The notes below the pieces were generated by a model that saw nothing but the letters and a program-made list of their open reading frames with translations, searched no databases and was not told the origin of the DNA. A DNA stretch of 64,000 nucleotides from Chelatococcus sp. HY11 (lineage in GTDB: Bacteria > Pseudomonadota > Alphaproteobacteria > Rhizobiales > Beijerinckiaceae), in the NCBI RefSeq assembly GCF_018398335.1, contig NZ_JAHBRX010000001.1, positions 1,240,001-1,304,000 of the forward strand, given 5' to 3'. A program made the translations under genes and the position numbers. Shown here piece after piece: positions 37,919-45,285 of this stretch. Each line of letters opens with the position of its first letter. The first letter of the stretch is position 1.

Positions 37919-39451
37919 TCATTTCACGCAGGCATCGTGCAGGTTGATACGGCTGTCGGCGCTCGGCTCCCAACCCGTGACGCGCTTGGACACACCGTAG
38001 ATATCCTGCGGCAGCCAAAGGAAAATCCAGGGCGCGTCCTTATTCACGAGAACCTGCGCCTTCTTGTAAAGATCAGCGCGCTTGGGCTGGTCGAGTTCCA
38101 CATTGGCCGCATCGAGCAGGGCATCGACCTCCTTGTTCGAATAGAAGGCCGTGTTGCCGCGATCGCCTGTCCGCAATGTCGGAACGAAGATGTCCGCCGG
38201 ATCCAGCGAGCCATTGCCCCAGGAATTGAAATACATATCGCCCTTCTTCTCGCCGGCCGGCGCCCATTTCGCGCGGATGGTCGAGCCCTCGCCCACCGCC
38301 ACCTTGGTACGCATGCCGATCTTCGTCAGCATCGCGGCCACAGCCTCAGCCATGTCCTTGAAGGCCCCTTCGGTATCGAGGGTGACATCGAGCCCGTTGG
38401 GATAGCCGGCCTCGGCAAGAAGCGCCTTGGCGGCTTCCACGTCGAACCCATATTCCGGCAAGTCCGGGTTGAAGCCGAAGGCATCCGGGCTCAGCACGCC
38501 ATTGAGGGGAACAGCGGTCCCCAGCAGGATCTTGTCGATGATCAGCGCCTTGTTGACGGCCATATTGGCGGCACGGCGGACACGGGGATCGTCGAAGGGC
38601 TTCTTGGCATTGTTCAGCGCGACGAAGAAGGAACGGGTGCCGTTGACCTTCATCACCTTGGTATTGGTGTTGGCCTCCACCTTCTTCATGTCATAAGGCG
38701 GCAGCTCGGCGATGATATCCGCCTCGCCAGCGAGCAAGGCCGCCACGCGCGACGCGTTCTCCGGAATGATGCGGAAGATGACGCGATCGACGCAGGCCTT
38801 GCCGACGGGCGCGATATCGGGCGACCCACCGTAGTAATCGTTGAAGCGCTCAAGAATGATCGCGTCACCCTTGCGCCATTCCACCAGCTTAAACGGGCCG
38901 TTGCCGTTGGTCTGGGTAGCGAGCCCCTGCGAACCCACCTTCTCGGTGAAGGCCTTGCTCACGACCTCCTGCACCGGCAGCATGGCGGGCAGGATTGGCC
39001 AGGGCTCCTTCAGCTTGAAGCGCACGGTGTTGTCGTCGACCTTGGTGATAGCCTCGACGGGCCCCACCAGGTCCTTGCGCGGGCTTGTCTGCCCGCCCAT
39101 CGCGCCATCCTTCGTCAGGCGCTCGAAGGTGAAGACGATATCGTCCGCCGTCATGGCCGAACCGTCATGGAACTTGACGCCCTGGCGGATGCGAAAGTCG
39201 TAGGTGAGCGGATCGACCTGCGTCCAGGATTCAGCCAGCTCCGGCACGACCTTCATCTTGGCATCGCGCGTCAGCAGGCCGTCATAGATGTTGCGGAGAA
39301 TGGTCTCGGTCTGCCGGTTGCGATGATTGGCCGGATCCAGCGTCAATGCATCCAGCGTGAACCCCACGCGCAGCTCGCTCGCATGCCCTGATGCGAACGG
39401 CAGCGTGACCATGACCGCGATGGCCGCGGCGGCGGAAAACCTATGAAACAT
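37919..39451 (-). CDS. Peptide-type ABC transporter substrate-binding protein (SBP family 5)
   Basis: A 510-residue periplasmic protein with a signal peptide (AAAAIAVMVTLPFASGHASE). The family 5 signature is visible: LTLDPANHRNRQTETILRNI, then YDGLLTRDAKMKVVPELAESW, followed by VKFHDGSAMTADDIVFTFERL (split here). It would capture a peptide, glutathione-like or opine-like ligand for the four downstream transporter proteins. The start follows GGAGGGG with five bases between. It is the first gene of the leftward cluster; a strong sigma-54 promoter and an IHF site lie upstream. The ligand cannot be told from sequence. Confidence 0.93.
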   Translation of the reverse strand: MFHRFSAAAAIAVMVTLPFASGHASELRVGFTLDALTLDPANHRNRQTETILRNIYDGLLTRDAKMKVVPELAESWTQVDPLTYDFRIRQGVKFHDGSAMTADDIVFTFERLTKDGAMGGQTSPRKDLVGPVEAITKVDDNTVRFKLKEPWPILPAMLPVQEVVSKAFTEKVGSQGLATQTNGNGPFKLVEWRKGDAIILERFNDYYGGSPDIAPVGKACVDRVIFRIIPENASRVAALLAGEADIIAELPPYDMKKVEANTNTKVMKVNGTRSFFVALNNAKKPFDDPRVRRAANMAVNKALIIDKILLGTAVPLNGVLSPDAFGFNPDLPEYGFDVEAAKALLAEAGYPNGLDVTLDTEGAFKDMAEAVAAMLTKIGMRTKVAVGEGSTIRAKWAPAGEKKGDMYFNSWGNGSLDPADIFVPTLRTGDRGNTAFYSNKEVDALLDAANVELDQPKRADLYKKAQVLVNKDAPWIFLWLPQDIYGVSKRVTGWEPSADSRINLHDACVK

Positions 39452-39503
39452 GTACCCCTCCATGCCGTGTTATGCTCTTGGCGGACTTATGGCATGAGAG
39501 ATG

Positions 39504-39519
39504 GCAAGAAGCGTACCAG
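39504..39519 (-). promoter_or_regulatory. Sigma-54 (-24/-12) promoter of the binding-protein/ABC transporter operon
   Basis: On the minus strand TGGTACGCTTCTTGC differs from the RpoN consensus TGGCACG-N4-TTGC at one base. GG (39517-39516) and GC (39505-39504) are separated by the obligatory 10 bases. The predicted start is near 39492, about 40 bases before the ATG, the same layout as for atuA. Confidence 0.82.
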
Positions 39520-39535
39520 CATCACGAAAATCATT

Positions 39536-39548
39536 CAAATTATTGATA
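39536..39548 (-). promoter_or_regulatory. IHF site upstream of the transporter promoter
   Basis: TATCAATAATTTG on the minus strand is a perfect match to WATCAANNNNTTR, in an AT-rich tract (39530-39570), 17 bases from the -24 box edge. An inverted pair GCGTGT-N7-ACACGC at 39612-39630, about 100 bases upstream of the promoter, could be the activator site. The rest of 39631-39972 shows nothing I can identify. Confidence 0.65.
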
Positions 39549-39972
39549 TATATAAATAAAAACTGTGCGCCCAACCTCGGAAGCTGGCTTGGCGCGTGAA
39601 AATCCCGCATTGCGTGTTTGTCTCACACGCGCACCCTAGGACGCCCCGCCGCGTGCTCATCGGCGATCGAACGTCACCGCCGCAAGGATGGCTTCAAGAA
39701 CCGACACGTTCAGGGCCAAGGCGGATTGCGCGCCCCACCTTCACTCGATCGTTCGTCCAAGCGACAGTCCGCGCAGACAAAGCCCGGCGACGAAGGTGCC
39801 AAGCAGCCATATGTTATGGGAGGTCGATGGCGCTCCAAAGGTGGAGCGTCCCTCATGTCATTCTCAGAGACGTTCGGCTATGGTTCTCAGGCCAAGATCA
39901 AATCCCATGGGAATGGGCCATTCCGCAGGCGGCCACCCTCTCAGCCTTCGAACCGTCGATCCGCAAAAGGCA

Positions 39973-40542
39973 TCAGCCGATGCGCCGCGCTGTGAAAGCG
40001 ATCGCGAGATAGGCGCAGCCGGCGAACAGCAAGGAGATACCGGCGATCGTGCCCGGTGTGTAGACGCTCGTGTAGGGGAACTTCAAAAGCAACGCGGCGC
40101 TCGCCAACAAGGCAATGACGCCCGAGGTGAGTAACCATCCCCAACCGGCCCGAGGCCGCAACCGGAATGCCAGCACGATCTGGGAGAGGCCCTGAACCAG
40201 AAACACGATGGCGATGAGCGCCGTAATCGCAATCGCACCAGCAAGCGGATTAAGGTAGATGAGCACACCGCCGACGAACTGGATCACGCCGATCAGCAGA
40301 TGCCAGATGAAGCCAACCCAGCCCTTGACCTGGAAGGACTGGATGATCTGGACGATGCCAACGCAAGCCAGAACGAGGCCGAGCACCAGGCTGGCCGCGA
40401 TGGTCGACATGACCGGCAGCATGATCGCCAGGGCGCCGCCGGCCACCAGGAGCAGGCCAAGGCAGAGAAACCAGACCCATTTCGAGCGAATTCCCTCACC
40501 GAGGTCGCGCGACTCAATACCTTTAGCGTATCCGCCTGCCAT
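39973..40542 (-). CDS. HdeD-family membrane protein (DUF308)
   Basis: A 189-residue inner-membrane protein with six hydrophobic helices in three similar pairs, the DUF308/HdeD layout (FLCLGLLLVAGGALAIMLP, then a helix with GLVLACVGIVQIIQSF, then GVLIYLNPLAGAIAITALIA). HdeD proteins are linked to acid resistance in enterobacteria; the biochemical role is unknown. It lies downstream of, and in the same direction as, another small stress membrane protein gene. Confidence 0.85.
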   Translation of the reverse strand: MAGGYAKGIESRDLGEGIRSKWVWFLCLGLLLVAGGALAIMLPVMSTIAASLVLGLVLACVGIVQIIQSFQVKGWVGFIWHLLIGVIQFVGGVLIYLNPLAGAIAITALIAIVFLVQGLSQIVLAFRLRPRAGWGWLLTSGVIALLASAALLLKFPYTSVYTPGTIAGISLLFAGCAYLAIAFTARRIG

Positions 40543-40737
40543 GTTGGCCCCCTTGTCTCACGACGACCACGAATCCACGCGAGGATAGTTCGCCGGAATA
40601 GTTTGATCAATCAGGGGAAAACTTCGCAGATCAGGACTTCGCGGGCGCCGACAGGGCCGGACACAAACCGAGGGACCTAAGAGGCGGCGTTGACGGAACC
40701 ACCGTACGCCGCCCGCATAGCGTCGCCTGAGATATAG

Positions 40738-40995
40738 CTATCGCCGTACGACGCGGCCGATCGCGATCAGGATGCAGGCACCGATGAAGCCGGCTATGAG
40801 ATATCCGAGCCATCCACCGAGTGCGACACCAACGAGACCAAGGAGAAAATTGGCGACAACCGCGCCGACTATACCGAGGATAATGTTGCCGATCAGGCCC
40901 ATTTCGCTTTTCATAAACTGTTCAGCGAGCCAGCCGGCAAGGCCGCCTATGATAATGGCCGCGATCCAGCCCACAGTTGCGGCTTCGTTTTCCAT
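40738..40995 (-). CDS. GlsB/YeaQ/YmgE-family stress membrane protein
   Basis: An 85-residue protein made of three glycine-rich membrane helices (IAAIIIGGLAGWLAEQFMK, then GLIGNIILGIVGAVVANFL, then a helix with GGWLGYLIAGFIGACILI). The family is induced by general stress in many bacteria; function is unknown. The start at 40995 follows AGGAGG. A possible EcfG-type promoter is seen upstream. Confidence 0.88.
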   Translation of the reverse strand: MENEAATVGWIAAIIIGGLAGWLAEQFMKSEMGLIGNIILGIVGAVVANFLLGLVGVALGGWLGYLIAGFIGACILIAIGRVVRR

Positions 40996-41043
40996 CGATC
41001 GTCCTCCTATCCATCCGAAGCTTGGCAGTTTCGGCACTACGGT

Positions 41044-41068
41044 AATGCGCCTGTCGGGTTATTGTTCC
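41044..41068 (-). promoter_or_regulatory. Possible EcfG (general stress sigma factor) promoter of the YmgE-family gene
   Basis: On the minus strand GGAAC (41068-41064) is followed after 16 bases by CATT (41047-41044), close to the alphaproteobacterial GGAAC-N16/17-CGTT pattern, about 50 bases before the start codon. One mismatch in the -10 part keeps this tentative. Confidence 0.4.
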
Positions 41069-41273
41069 GAACTTCCGGACCGATGAGGTCGCGCATGTAA
41101 CGCTATACGGTCATCCACCCGTACTCCCGAGCCGTGGAACCGTGACGCCACAGAGCCGCTCTATGGCGCGGCAGGCTTCGGACATGGTGTCAGCGAGGTG
41201 GGCGAGAAGGCTCGTGCCAGCTTACACGAATATCGTTGACCGGTAGAGCCATAGTAGTTAGACAGCGTCCCGT

Positions 41274-41335
41274 TCCAGGACGACCTGGACCTTCGAACAT
41301 CCGGGACGGCCCGGCCACTCTCAGGAGGGCTGCAC
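41274..41335 (+). promoter_or_regulatory. Guanidine-II riboswitch (mini-ykkC), copy 1, before the atpB remnant
   Basis: Two hairpins with the diagnostic ACGR loops: TCCAGG-ACGA-CCTGGA (41274-41289) and CCGGG-ACGG-CCCGG (41301-41314), with an 11-base linker. A ribosome binding site AGGAGGG (41323-41329) and a TTG start at 41336 follow directly. This matches the mini-ykkC architecture, in which guanidine bridges the two loops and frees the ribosome binding site. Here it controls a broken ATP synthase gene. Confidence 0.85.
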
Positions 41336-41787
41336 TTGGCTGGACCGATCGAACAATTCAAGATCACACCCATCATCCCGATCGAGATGGGTGGGCTGGA
41401 CCTGAGCGCCACCGAGTCATCCGCCTATATGTTGCTGGTGGTATTCCTCCTGGCCGCATTTTTCTTTTGGCGACCTCCAAAAGCCAACGGGTTCCAGGCC
41501 ATCTCCGACGCGCAGCCGAGCTCTTATTTGAGCTCATCGCCGACACGCAGCGGACCAACGCCGGAAAAGACGGCATGTGGTTATTCGCATTCGTCTTCTG
41601 CCTGTTCTTGTTCATCCTCGTCGCCAATCTCGTGGGGATGTTTCCCTATTCGTTCACCGTGACGAGCCATCTTCTCATGGCGGTAGCCACAACCGTGATC
41701 GAGATTCTGATGTGCGTTGTTCAGGCCTATATATTCGCGATGTTCACCTGCATTTATCTCCAGGATGCTCTGCATTCCGGTCATTGA
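41336..41787 (+). pseudogene. atpB: Remnant of ATP synthase F0 subunit a (atpB), frameshifted and internally deleted
   Basis: The N-terminal part reads AGPIEQFKITPIIPIEMGGL and runs to the first membrane helix in one frame (to about 41470). The next block (RVPGHLRRAAELLFELIADT, then FILVANLVGMFPYSFTVTSH) continues in another frame, so a frameshift has occurred. It then jumps to the normal C-terminus ([19 protein letters not shown], then HSGH). About 100 central residues are missing, including the SRP...RLFANMLAGH helix that carries the essential arginine. No atpE, atpF or atpI lies beside it, so it is a stray copy, not the cell's working gene. Confidence 0.88.
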
Positions 41788-41813
41788 ATATTCCCCGAAG
41801 GCGAGCCTTCACC

Positions 41814-41860
41814 CGAGGGGGACGGCCTCTTCGCTATCGAGATCTCCGGGACGGCCCGGA
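41814..41860 (+). promoter_or_regulatory. Guanidine-II riboswitch (mini-ykkC), copy 2, before sugE
   Basis: Hairpin 1 is an 8-bp stem CGAGGGGG/CCTCTTCG (two G-U pairs) closed by ACGG (41814-41833). Hairpin 2 is TCCGGG-ACGG-CCCGGA (41845-41860). The linker is 11 bases and the sugE start lies 22 bases downstream. The second hairpin is nearly identical to that of copy 1. Such switches commonly precede SugE-type guanidinium exporters, so the context confirms the call. Confidence 0.9.
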
Positions 41861-41881
41861 ATTGGAAGATTGGAGCGTCTC

Positions 41882-42202
41882 ATGGCTTGGTTGTATCTGC
41901 TGCTGGCAGGGCTGTTTGAAATCGTCTGGGCCTACGCGATGAAAAGATCGGAGGGCTTCACCCTCTTGGTACCGTCCATCGTCACGATAGCCTTCATGAT
42001 CGCGAGCTTCGCCCTGTTGTCGGTGTCGATGCGGTCGCTTCCCCTGGGCACGGCTTACACGGTCTGGACGGGAATTGGCGCCGTCGGCGCGTTTCTCGTC
42101 GGCGTTTTCGTCCTGGGCGAATCGGCGAGCGCGATGCGTCTCGCAGCGGCGGGGCTGATCGTGTCGGGCATCGTGATGATGAAGATGTCCAGTTCTGCCT
42201 AG
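41882..42202 (+). CDS. sugE: SMR-family guanidinium exporter SugE/Gdx
   Basis: A 106-residue inner-membrane protein with four helices. The helix 1 motif [19 protein letters not shown] carries the essential glutamate, and [20 protein letters not shown] is typical of the SugE branch. Work on this family shows proton-coupled export of guanidinium by dual-topology dimers. The guanidine-II riboswitch just upstream indicates induction by guanidine. The ATG at 41882 follows TTGGAG. Confidence 0.93.
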   Translation: MAWLYLLLAGLFEIVWAYAMKRSEGFTLLVPSIVTIAFMIASFALLSVSMRSLPLGTAYTVWTGIGAVGAFLVGVFVLGESASAMRLAAAGLIVSGIVMMKMSSSA

Positions 42203-42208
42203 AAGATG

Positions 42209-42263
42209 CCCGCCCCCTACCGGGCGCTTTCAGCCGCTCTGGAAAGCGCCCGGCTGGGGCGGG
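42209..42263 (+). terminator. Long hairpin downstream of sugE, probable terminator
   Basis: An outer 8-bp stem CCCGCCCC/GGGGCGGG and an inner 12-bp stem CCGGGCGCTTTC/GAAAGCGCCCGG stand in one structure, starting 7 bases after the sugE stop. No T-run follows, so Rho help or mRNA stabilisation is possible. Confidence 0.6.
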
Positions 42264-42342
42264 ACGATCGGCGTGAGCAAGGTCCGGTCAGGCTTGCCGA
42301 TCAGCCGGGATAGATTGCCTTTCGCGGCAACACCGCGCCGGG

Positions 42343-42383
42343 GCGAATTCAAAAGTATCCGAAACATGGTAATTTGAATTCGC
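42343..42383. repeat. 11-bp inverted repeat GCGAATTCAAA / TTTGAATTCGC
   Basis: Perfect 11-bp arms at 42343-42353 and 42373-42383 are separated by 19 bases. They lie midway in the 332-base gap before the secreted protein at 42535. They could be paired operator half-sites or a cruciform; no owner is evident. Nothing else is seen in the gap. Confidence 0.5.
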
Positions 42384-42534
42384 TTCATCGAGCGGATCAC
42401 GCATCAGTCCCCCCGCTCGAGGCGTTTCTCATCAACCTGAGACGGCTGCGCCGGTGGTAATAAAACACCTTACACCGCTCTATACAGCTCTCACGCATTC
42501 CGGATAATGTCGGCGCGACGGATGGGAGCTGGTC

Positions 42535-42978
42535 ATGAAAAGAGCTGTTTATCTCATGGGCGGGGTGATGGGCCTGCTTGCGAGCGTTGAAGGCGCCAAC
42601 GCGCAGAACGTGCTTGATCTAAAGGGAACATGGAACCCGTCGCAGGGCGCGCACATCGTGGATGGCCCGAGCAGACACCATGAGAGCGGGATGTCGGCTC
42701 TCCCGGGGCAAGACAACCTCAAGCGGCACAATTCTAAATTCGTCTTCCGGATCGAAGGACAGGACGGCAGAACCTTTTGGGGCACCCTATCCTCGGAGAA
42801 AGTGTCGGAAACACTGATCGGCGCTTTGTCCATCGATGGGAAGCAGTTCGTCATGGCCGATAAAGATGGAACCTTCCGAGGCTCTGTCGTGGACACGAAC
42901 ACATTGGACTATTGCTATTCCCACGTCACACCGACAGACATCGCCGTTGCTTGCGGGCTTCTGGTCCGGGAGCGGTGA
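42535..42978 (+). CDS. Small exported protein of unknown function
   Basis: A 147-residue protein with a signal peptide (VYLMGGVMGLLASVEGANA, cut before QN). The mature part is beta-rich: LKGTWNPSQGAHIV, FVFRIEGQDGRTFWGTL, LIGALSIDGKQFVMADKDG, then DYCYSHVTPTDIAVACGLL with two cysteines that may pair. The 'GTW ... FWG ... DG ... G' spacing recalls lipocalin-like or avidin-like barrels, which is speculation. The start follows GGGAG. No operon partner. Confidence 0.7.
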   Translation: MKRAVYLMGGVMGLLASVEGANAQNVLDLKGTWNPSQGAHIVDGPSRHHESGMSALPGQDNLKRHNSKFVFRIEGQDGRTFWGTLSSEKVSETLIGALSIDGKQFVMADKDGTFRGSVVDTNTLDYCYSHVTPTDIAVACGLLVRER

Positions 42979-43290
42979 CGGAAACGCTTCCGTGTCTCCT
43001 TGATGGCAGGCTGGCTGACAACGAAAAGCACGGCGGGTCCAAAGTGACGTGACACCGTCAGGGAGTGCGGAAGCCCGCCGTTATTTTTCCCGCTCAGTTC
43101 CTTTCCCGCCAGCCAAGACTGCCGTAGCTCAGATTTCGTCGATCGCGCCGGCGCCCAGCTGCGCCAGTCCGCCAAGGCGCCGGGCATGGTGCCCTGCCGC
43201 TCACTCCAACGGCGCTGTTCGCGACGCTCAGGGCCAATTGCCCCGATGACTTCATCCTTCGGGACGGCATTGCGATTGATCACGCAGCCG
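42979..43290. other. Gap between converging genes
   Basis: About 310 bases between the exported protein and the leftward sulfatase. I see no protein family, RNA or strong terminator; a GCGGAAGCCCGCCGTTATTTTT tract is too long to show whole but offers a weak GCGG/CCGC hairpin with a T-run near 43076-43090 that may end rightward transcription. Confidence 0.35.
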
Positions 43291-44907
43291 TTACTGGCCA
43301 CCGCCTGTATTCTTGAATTGCTGCTCAAGCTGTTCTTGGATCTGGTCGATCGAAAAGCTCGCAGGTCGCTGGGCAGGCGGGTACTCCTTGAAGGTTTCGA
43401 GAAACTGCGCAACATAGGCTTGGGCTGGCACCACCAGGTAGGCGCGATCAAGAACCCAATCATAGTAGGTATTGGACGTCAGGTCCGCGCGTTCATAGGG
43501 ATCGGCCCGGAGGTCGAACATTTTGGGAACGCGCAACGGTGTGAAAGGCTCTGCCCAGATCCGTAACGTACCCGTGGCGCGCTGCTCGGAGAAGACGAGC
43601 TTCCAGTTCTCGTAGCGCATCGCCACCAATTGGCCGTCGTCATTGAAATAGAAGAACTCCTTGCGGGCGCTGCTGTCTGTCTTTCCGGTCAGATAGTCGA
43701 GCTGGTTGTAACCATCGAGGTGGTTCTTGTACTGCTTGCCGTTGATCGCTGTACCCTTGAGAAGCCTCTCCTTGATATCGACATCCCCTGCCGCCGCGAG
43801 CAGGGTCGGGAACCAGTCGAGGCCGGAAAAGACGCCATTGGCGACAGATCCAGGCTGGATATGGCCGGGCCAACGGATCATGGCGGGCACGCGGAATGCG
43901 CCTTCCCAGTTGGTGTTCTTCTCGCTGCGGAATGGCGTGGTGCCGGCATCCGGCCATGAATTCTGGTGAGGGCCGTTGTCGGTCGTATAGATGACGATCG
44001 TGTTCTCGGTAAGCTTGAGCTGGTCGAGCTTGTTGAGGATAGTGCCGATGACCTTGTCGGTCTCGATCATGCCGTCTGCATATTCGGTCAAGGCCGTCAG
44101 ACCGGGTTTACTGCGGTTCTCCGGCCGGACGTGGGTGCGGAAATGCATCCGGGTCGTGTTCATCCAGACAAAAAAGGGCTTGTCCGCCTGTGCCTGCCGC
44201 TCGATGAAATCGATCGCCGCGCCGGAGGTTTCGTCGTCGACGGTTTCCATTCTCTTGCGCGTCAGCGGGCCGGTATCCTCAACCCTGCCATCTGCGGAAG
44301 ACTTTATGACACCACGCGGGCCGAATTTCTGGCGGAAGGCGGGATCCTGCGGATAGTTGAAGTTCTCCGGCTCTTCCTCGGCGTTCAAGTGATAGAGATT
44401 GCCAAAGAATTCGTCGAAACCATGCGCGGTAGGCAGAAACTCGTCACGGTCGCCGAGATGGTTCTTGCCGAACTGCCCCGTTGCATAGCCGAGGCTCTTC
44501 AGAGCAGAGGCGATCGTCGCGTCCGTGGCTTGGAGGCCCACGTTGGCCCCTGGAAGGCCGACCTTGGAGAGGCCGGTTCTCAGCGTCGATTGTCCCGTCA
44601 GGAACGTCGAGCGCCCCGCGGTGCAACTCTGCTCGGCGTAATAGTCCGTGAACTTCAGGCCTTCATTGGCGATCCTGTCGATGTTCGGTGTCCTATAGCC
44701 CATGAGGCCGAAACTATAGGTCGACAGATTGGTTTGCCCGATATCGTCACCAAAGATAACGAGGATGTTGGGACGAGAGGTAGTAGCCGGCTGGGACGGC
44801 GGTTGAGCTGGGGGGCTGGTCGGCTGCTGCGCCAATGTTGGCGAAACTAGAATTCCTGCGGTGACACCGGCAAACATAACTGATGCAAGAAGATGCCTTA
44901 ATCTCAC
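43291..44907 (-). CDS. Arylsulfatase (type I formylglycine sulfatase), exported
   Basis: About 538 residues with a signal peptide (LASVMFAGVTAGILVSPTLA) and a proline-rich linker. The sulfatase core follows: ILVIFGDDIGQTNLS (metal aspartates), the modification site SCTAGRSTFLTGQ near residue 98 whose cysteine becomes formylglycine, YATGQFGKNHLGD, and TDNGPHQNSWPD. The C-x-A-x-R form of the site is a known variant of C-x-P-x-R. An activating enzyme is needed and is not in the window. I prefer a GTG start at 44907, spaced correctly after GGAGGG, over the TTG at 44919. It hydrolyses sulfate esters; the substrate is unknown. Confidence 0.9.
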   Translation of the reverse strand: MRLRHLLASVMFAGVTAGILVSPTLAQQPTSPPAQPPSQPATTSRPNILVIFGDDIGQTNLSTYSFGLMGYRTPNIDRIANEGLKFTDYYAEQSCTAGRSTFLTGQSTLRTGLSKVGLPGANVGLQATDATIASALKSLGYATGQFGKNHLGDRDEFLPTAHGFDEFFGNLYHLNAEEEPENFNYPQDPAFRQKFGPRGVIKSSADGRVEDTGPLTRKRMETVDDETSGAAIDFIERQAQADKPFFVWMNTTRMHFRTHVRPENRSKPGLTALTEYADGMIETDKVIGTILNKLDQLKLTENTIVIYTTDNGPHQNSWPDAGTTPFRSEKNTNWEGAFRVPAMIRWPGHIQPGSVANGVFSGLDWFPTLLAAAGDVDIKERLLKGTAINGKQYKNHLDGYNQLDYLTGKTDSSARKEFFYFNDDGQLVAMRYENWKLVFSEQRATGTLRIWAEPFTPLRVPKMFDLRADPYERADLTSNTYYDWVLDRAYLVVPAQAYVAQFLETFKEYPPAQRPASFSIDQIQEQLEQQFKNTGGGQ

Positions 44908-45107
44908 AGCGCCCTCCAATGTTTTGCGCTTCTCGCTGACAACTACCTCAGCGGGGCGCTCCTATTAGGACGCCGGAAACCACACGGTTACAAGCAAAAC
45001 GTGGTCTTGGTGACCCTTTCAGCACGACTATCACGCGGCCGGCTCCTCGGGAGCGAAGACCAGAAGGCGGGATTTCAACCGCCGAGGAGTTAGGTCGAGG
45101 GATGAGA

Positions 45108-45218
45108 CTATCCAAAGGGACGGCTTCCGCTGCCACGATGCGCCACCTTGGCCTGCTCGAGAGCCACCTTGGCCTGCTCGAGAGCATTGTGCCGGCGGAT
45201 GTTTCCCTCCGGCGGCAA
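45108..45218 (-). CDS. Possible 36-residue microprotein with a LEQAKVA heptad repeat
   Basis: Two exact 21-bp repeats (45142-45162 and 45163-45183) encode the heptad LEQAKVA twice on the minus strand, ideal for an amphipathic helix. The frame runs from a TTG (PPEGNIRRHNA...) to a stop after GSGSRPFG. No clear ribosome binding site is visible and there is no ATG. It may be a real small protein or the tail of a lost gene; 44908-45107 holds nothing else I recognise. Confidence 0.3.
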   Translation of the reverse strand: MPPEGNIRRHNALEQAKVALEQAKVAHRGSGSRPFG

Positions 45219-45285
45219 AATGCGTTAGGGGACCGTGTGATGGTCCGCTGAAGCGATGTGATTGAGCGTGGCAGACGTGAGTACA

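Noticed and set aside
41301-41314. CCGGG-ACGG-CCCGG hairpins as simple terminators
   Set aside because: They come in pairs with ACGR loops, have no T-run and are followed by a ribosome binding site and start codon, so a riboswitch explains them better.
44600-44640. CTAGR in the sulfatase as a broken active site
   Set aside because: C-x-A-x-R is a known working variant of the formylglycine motif.
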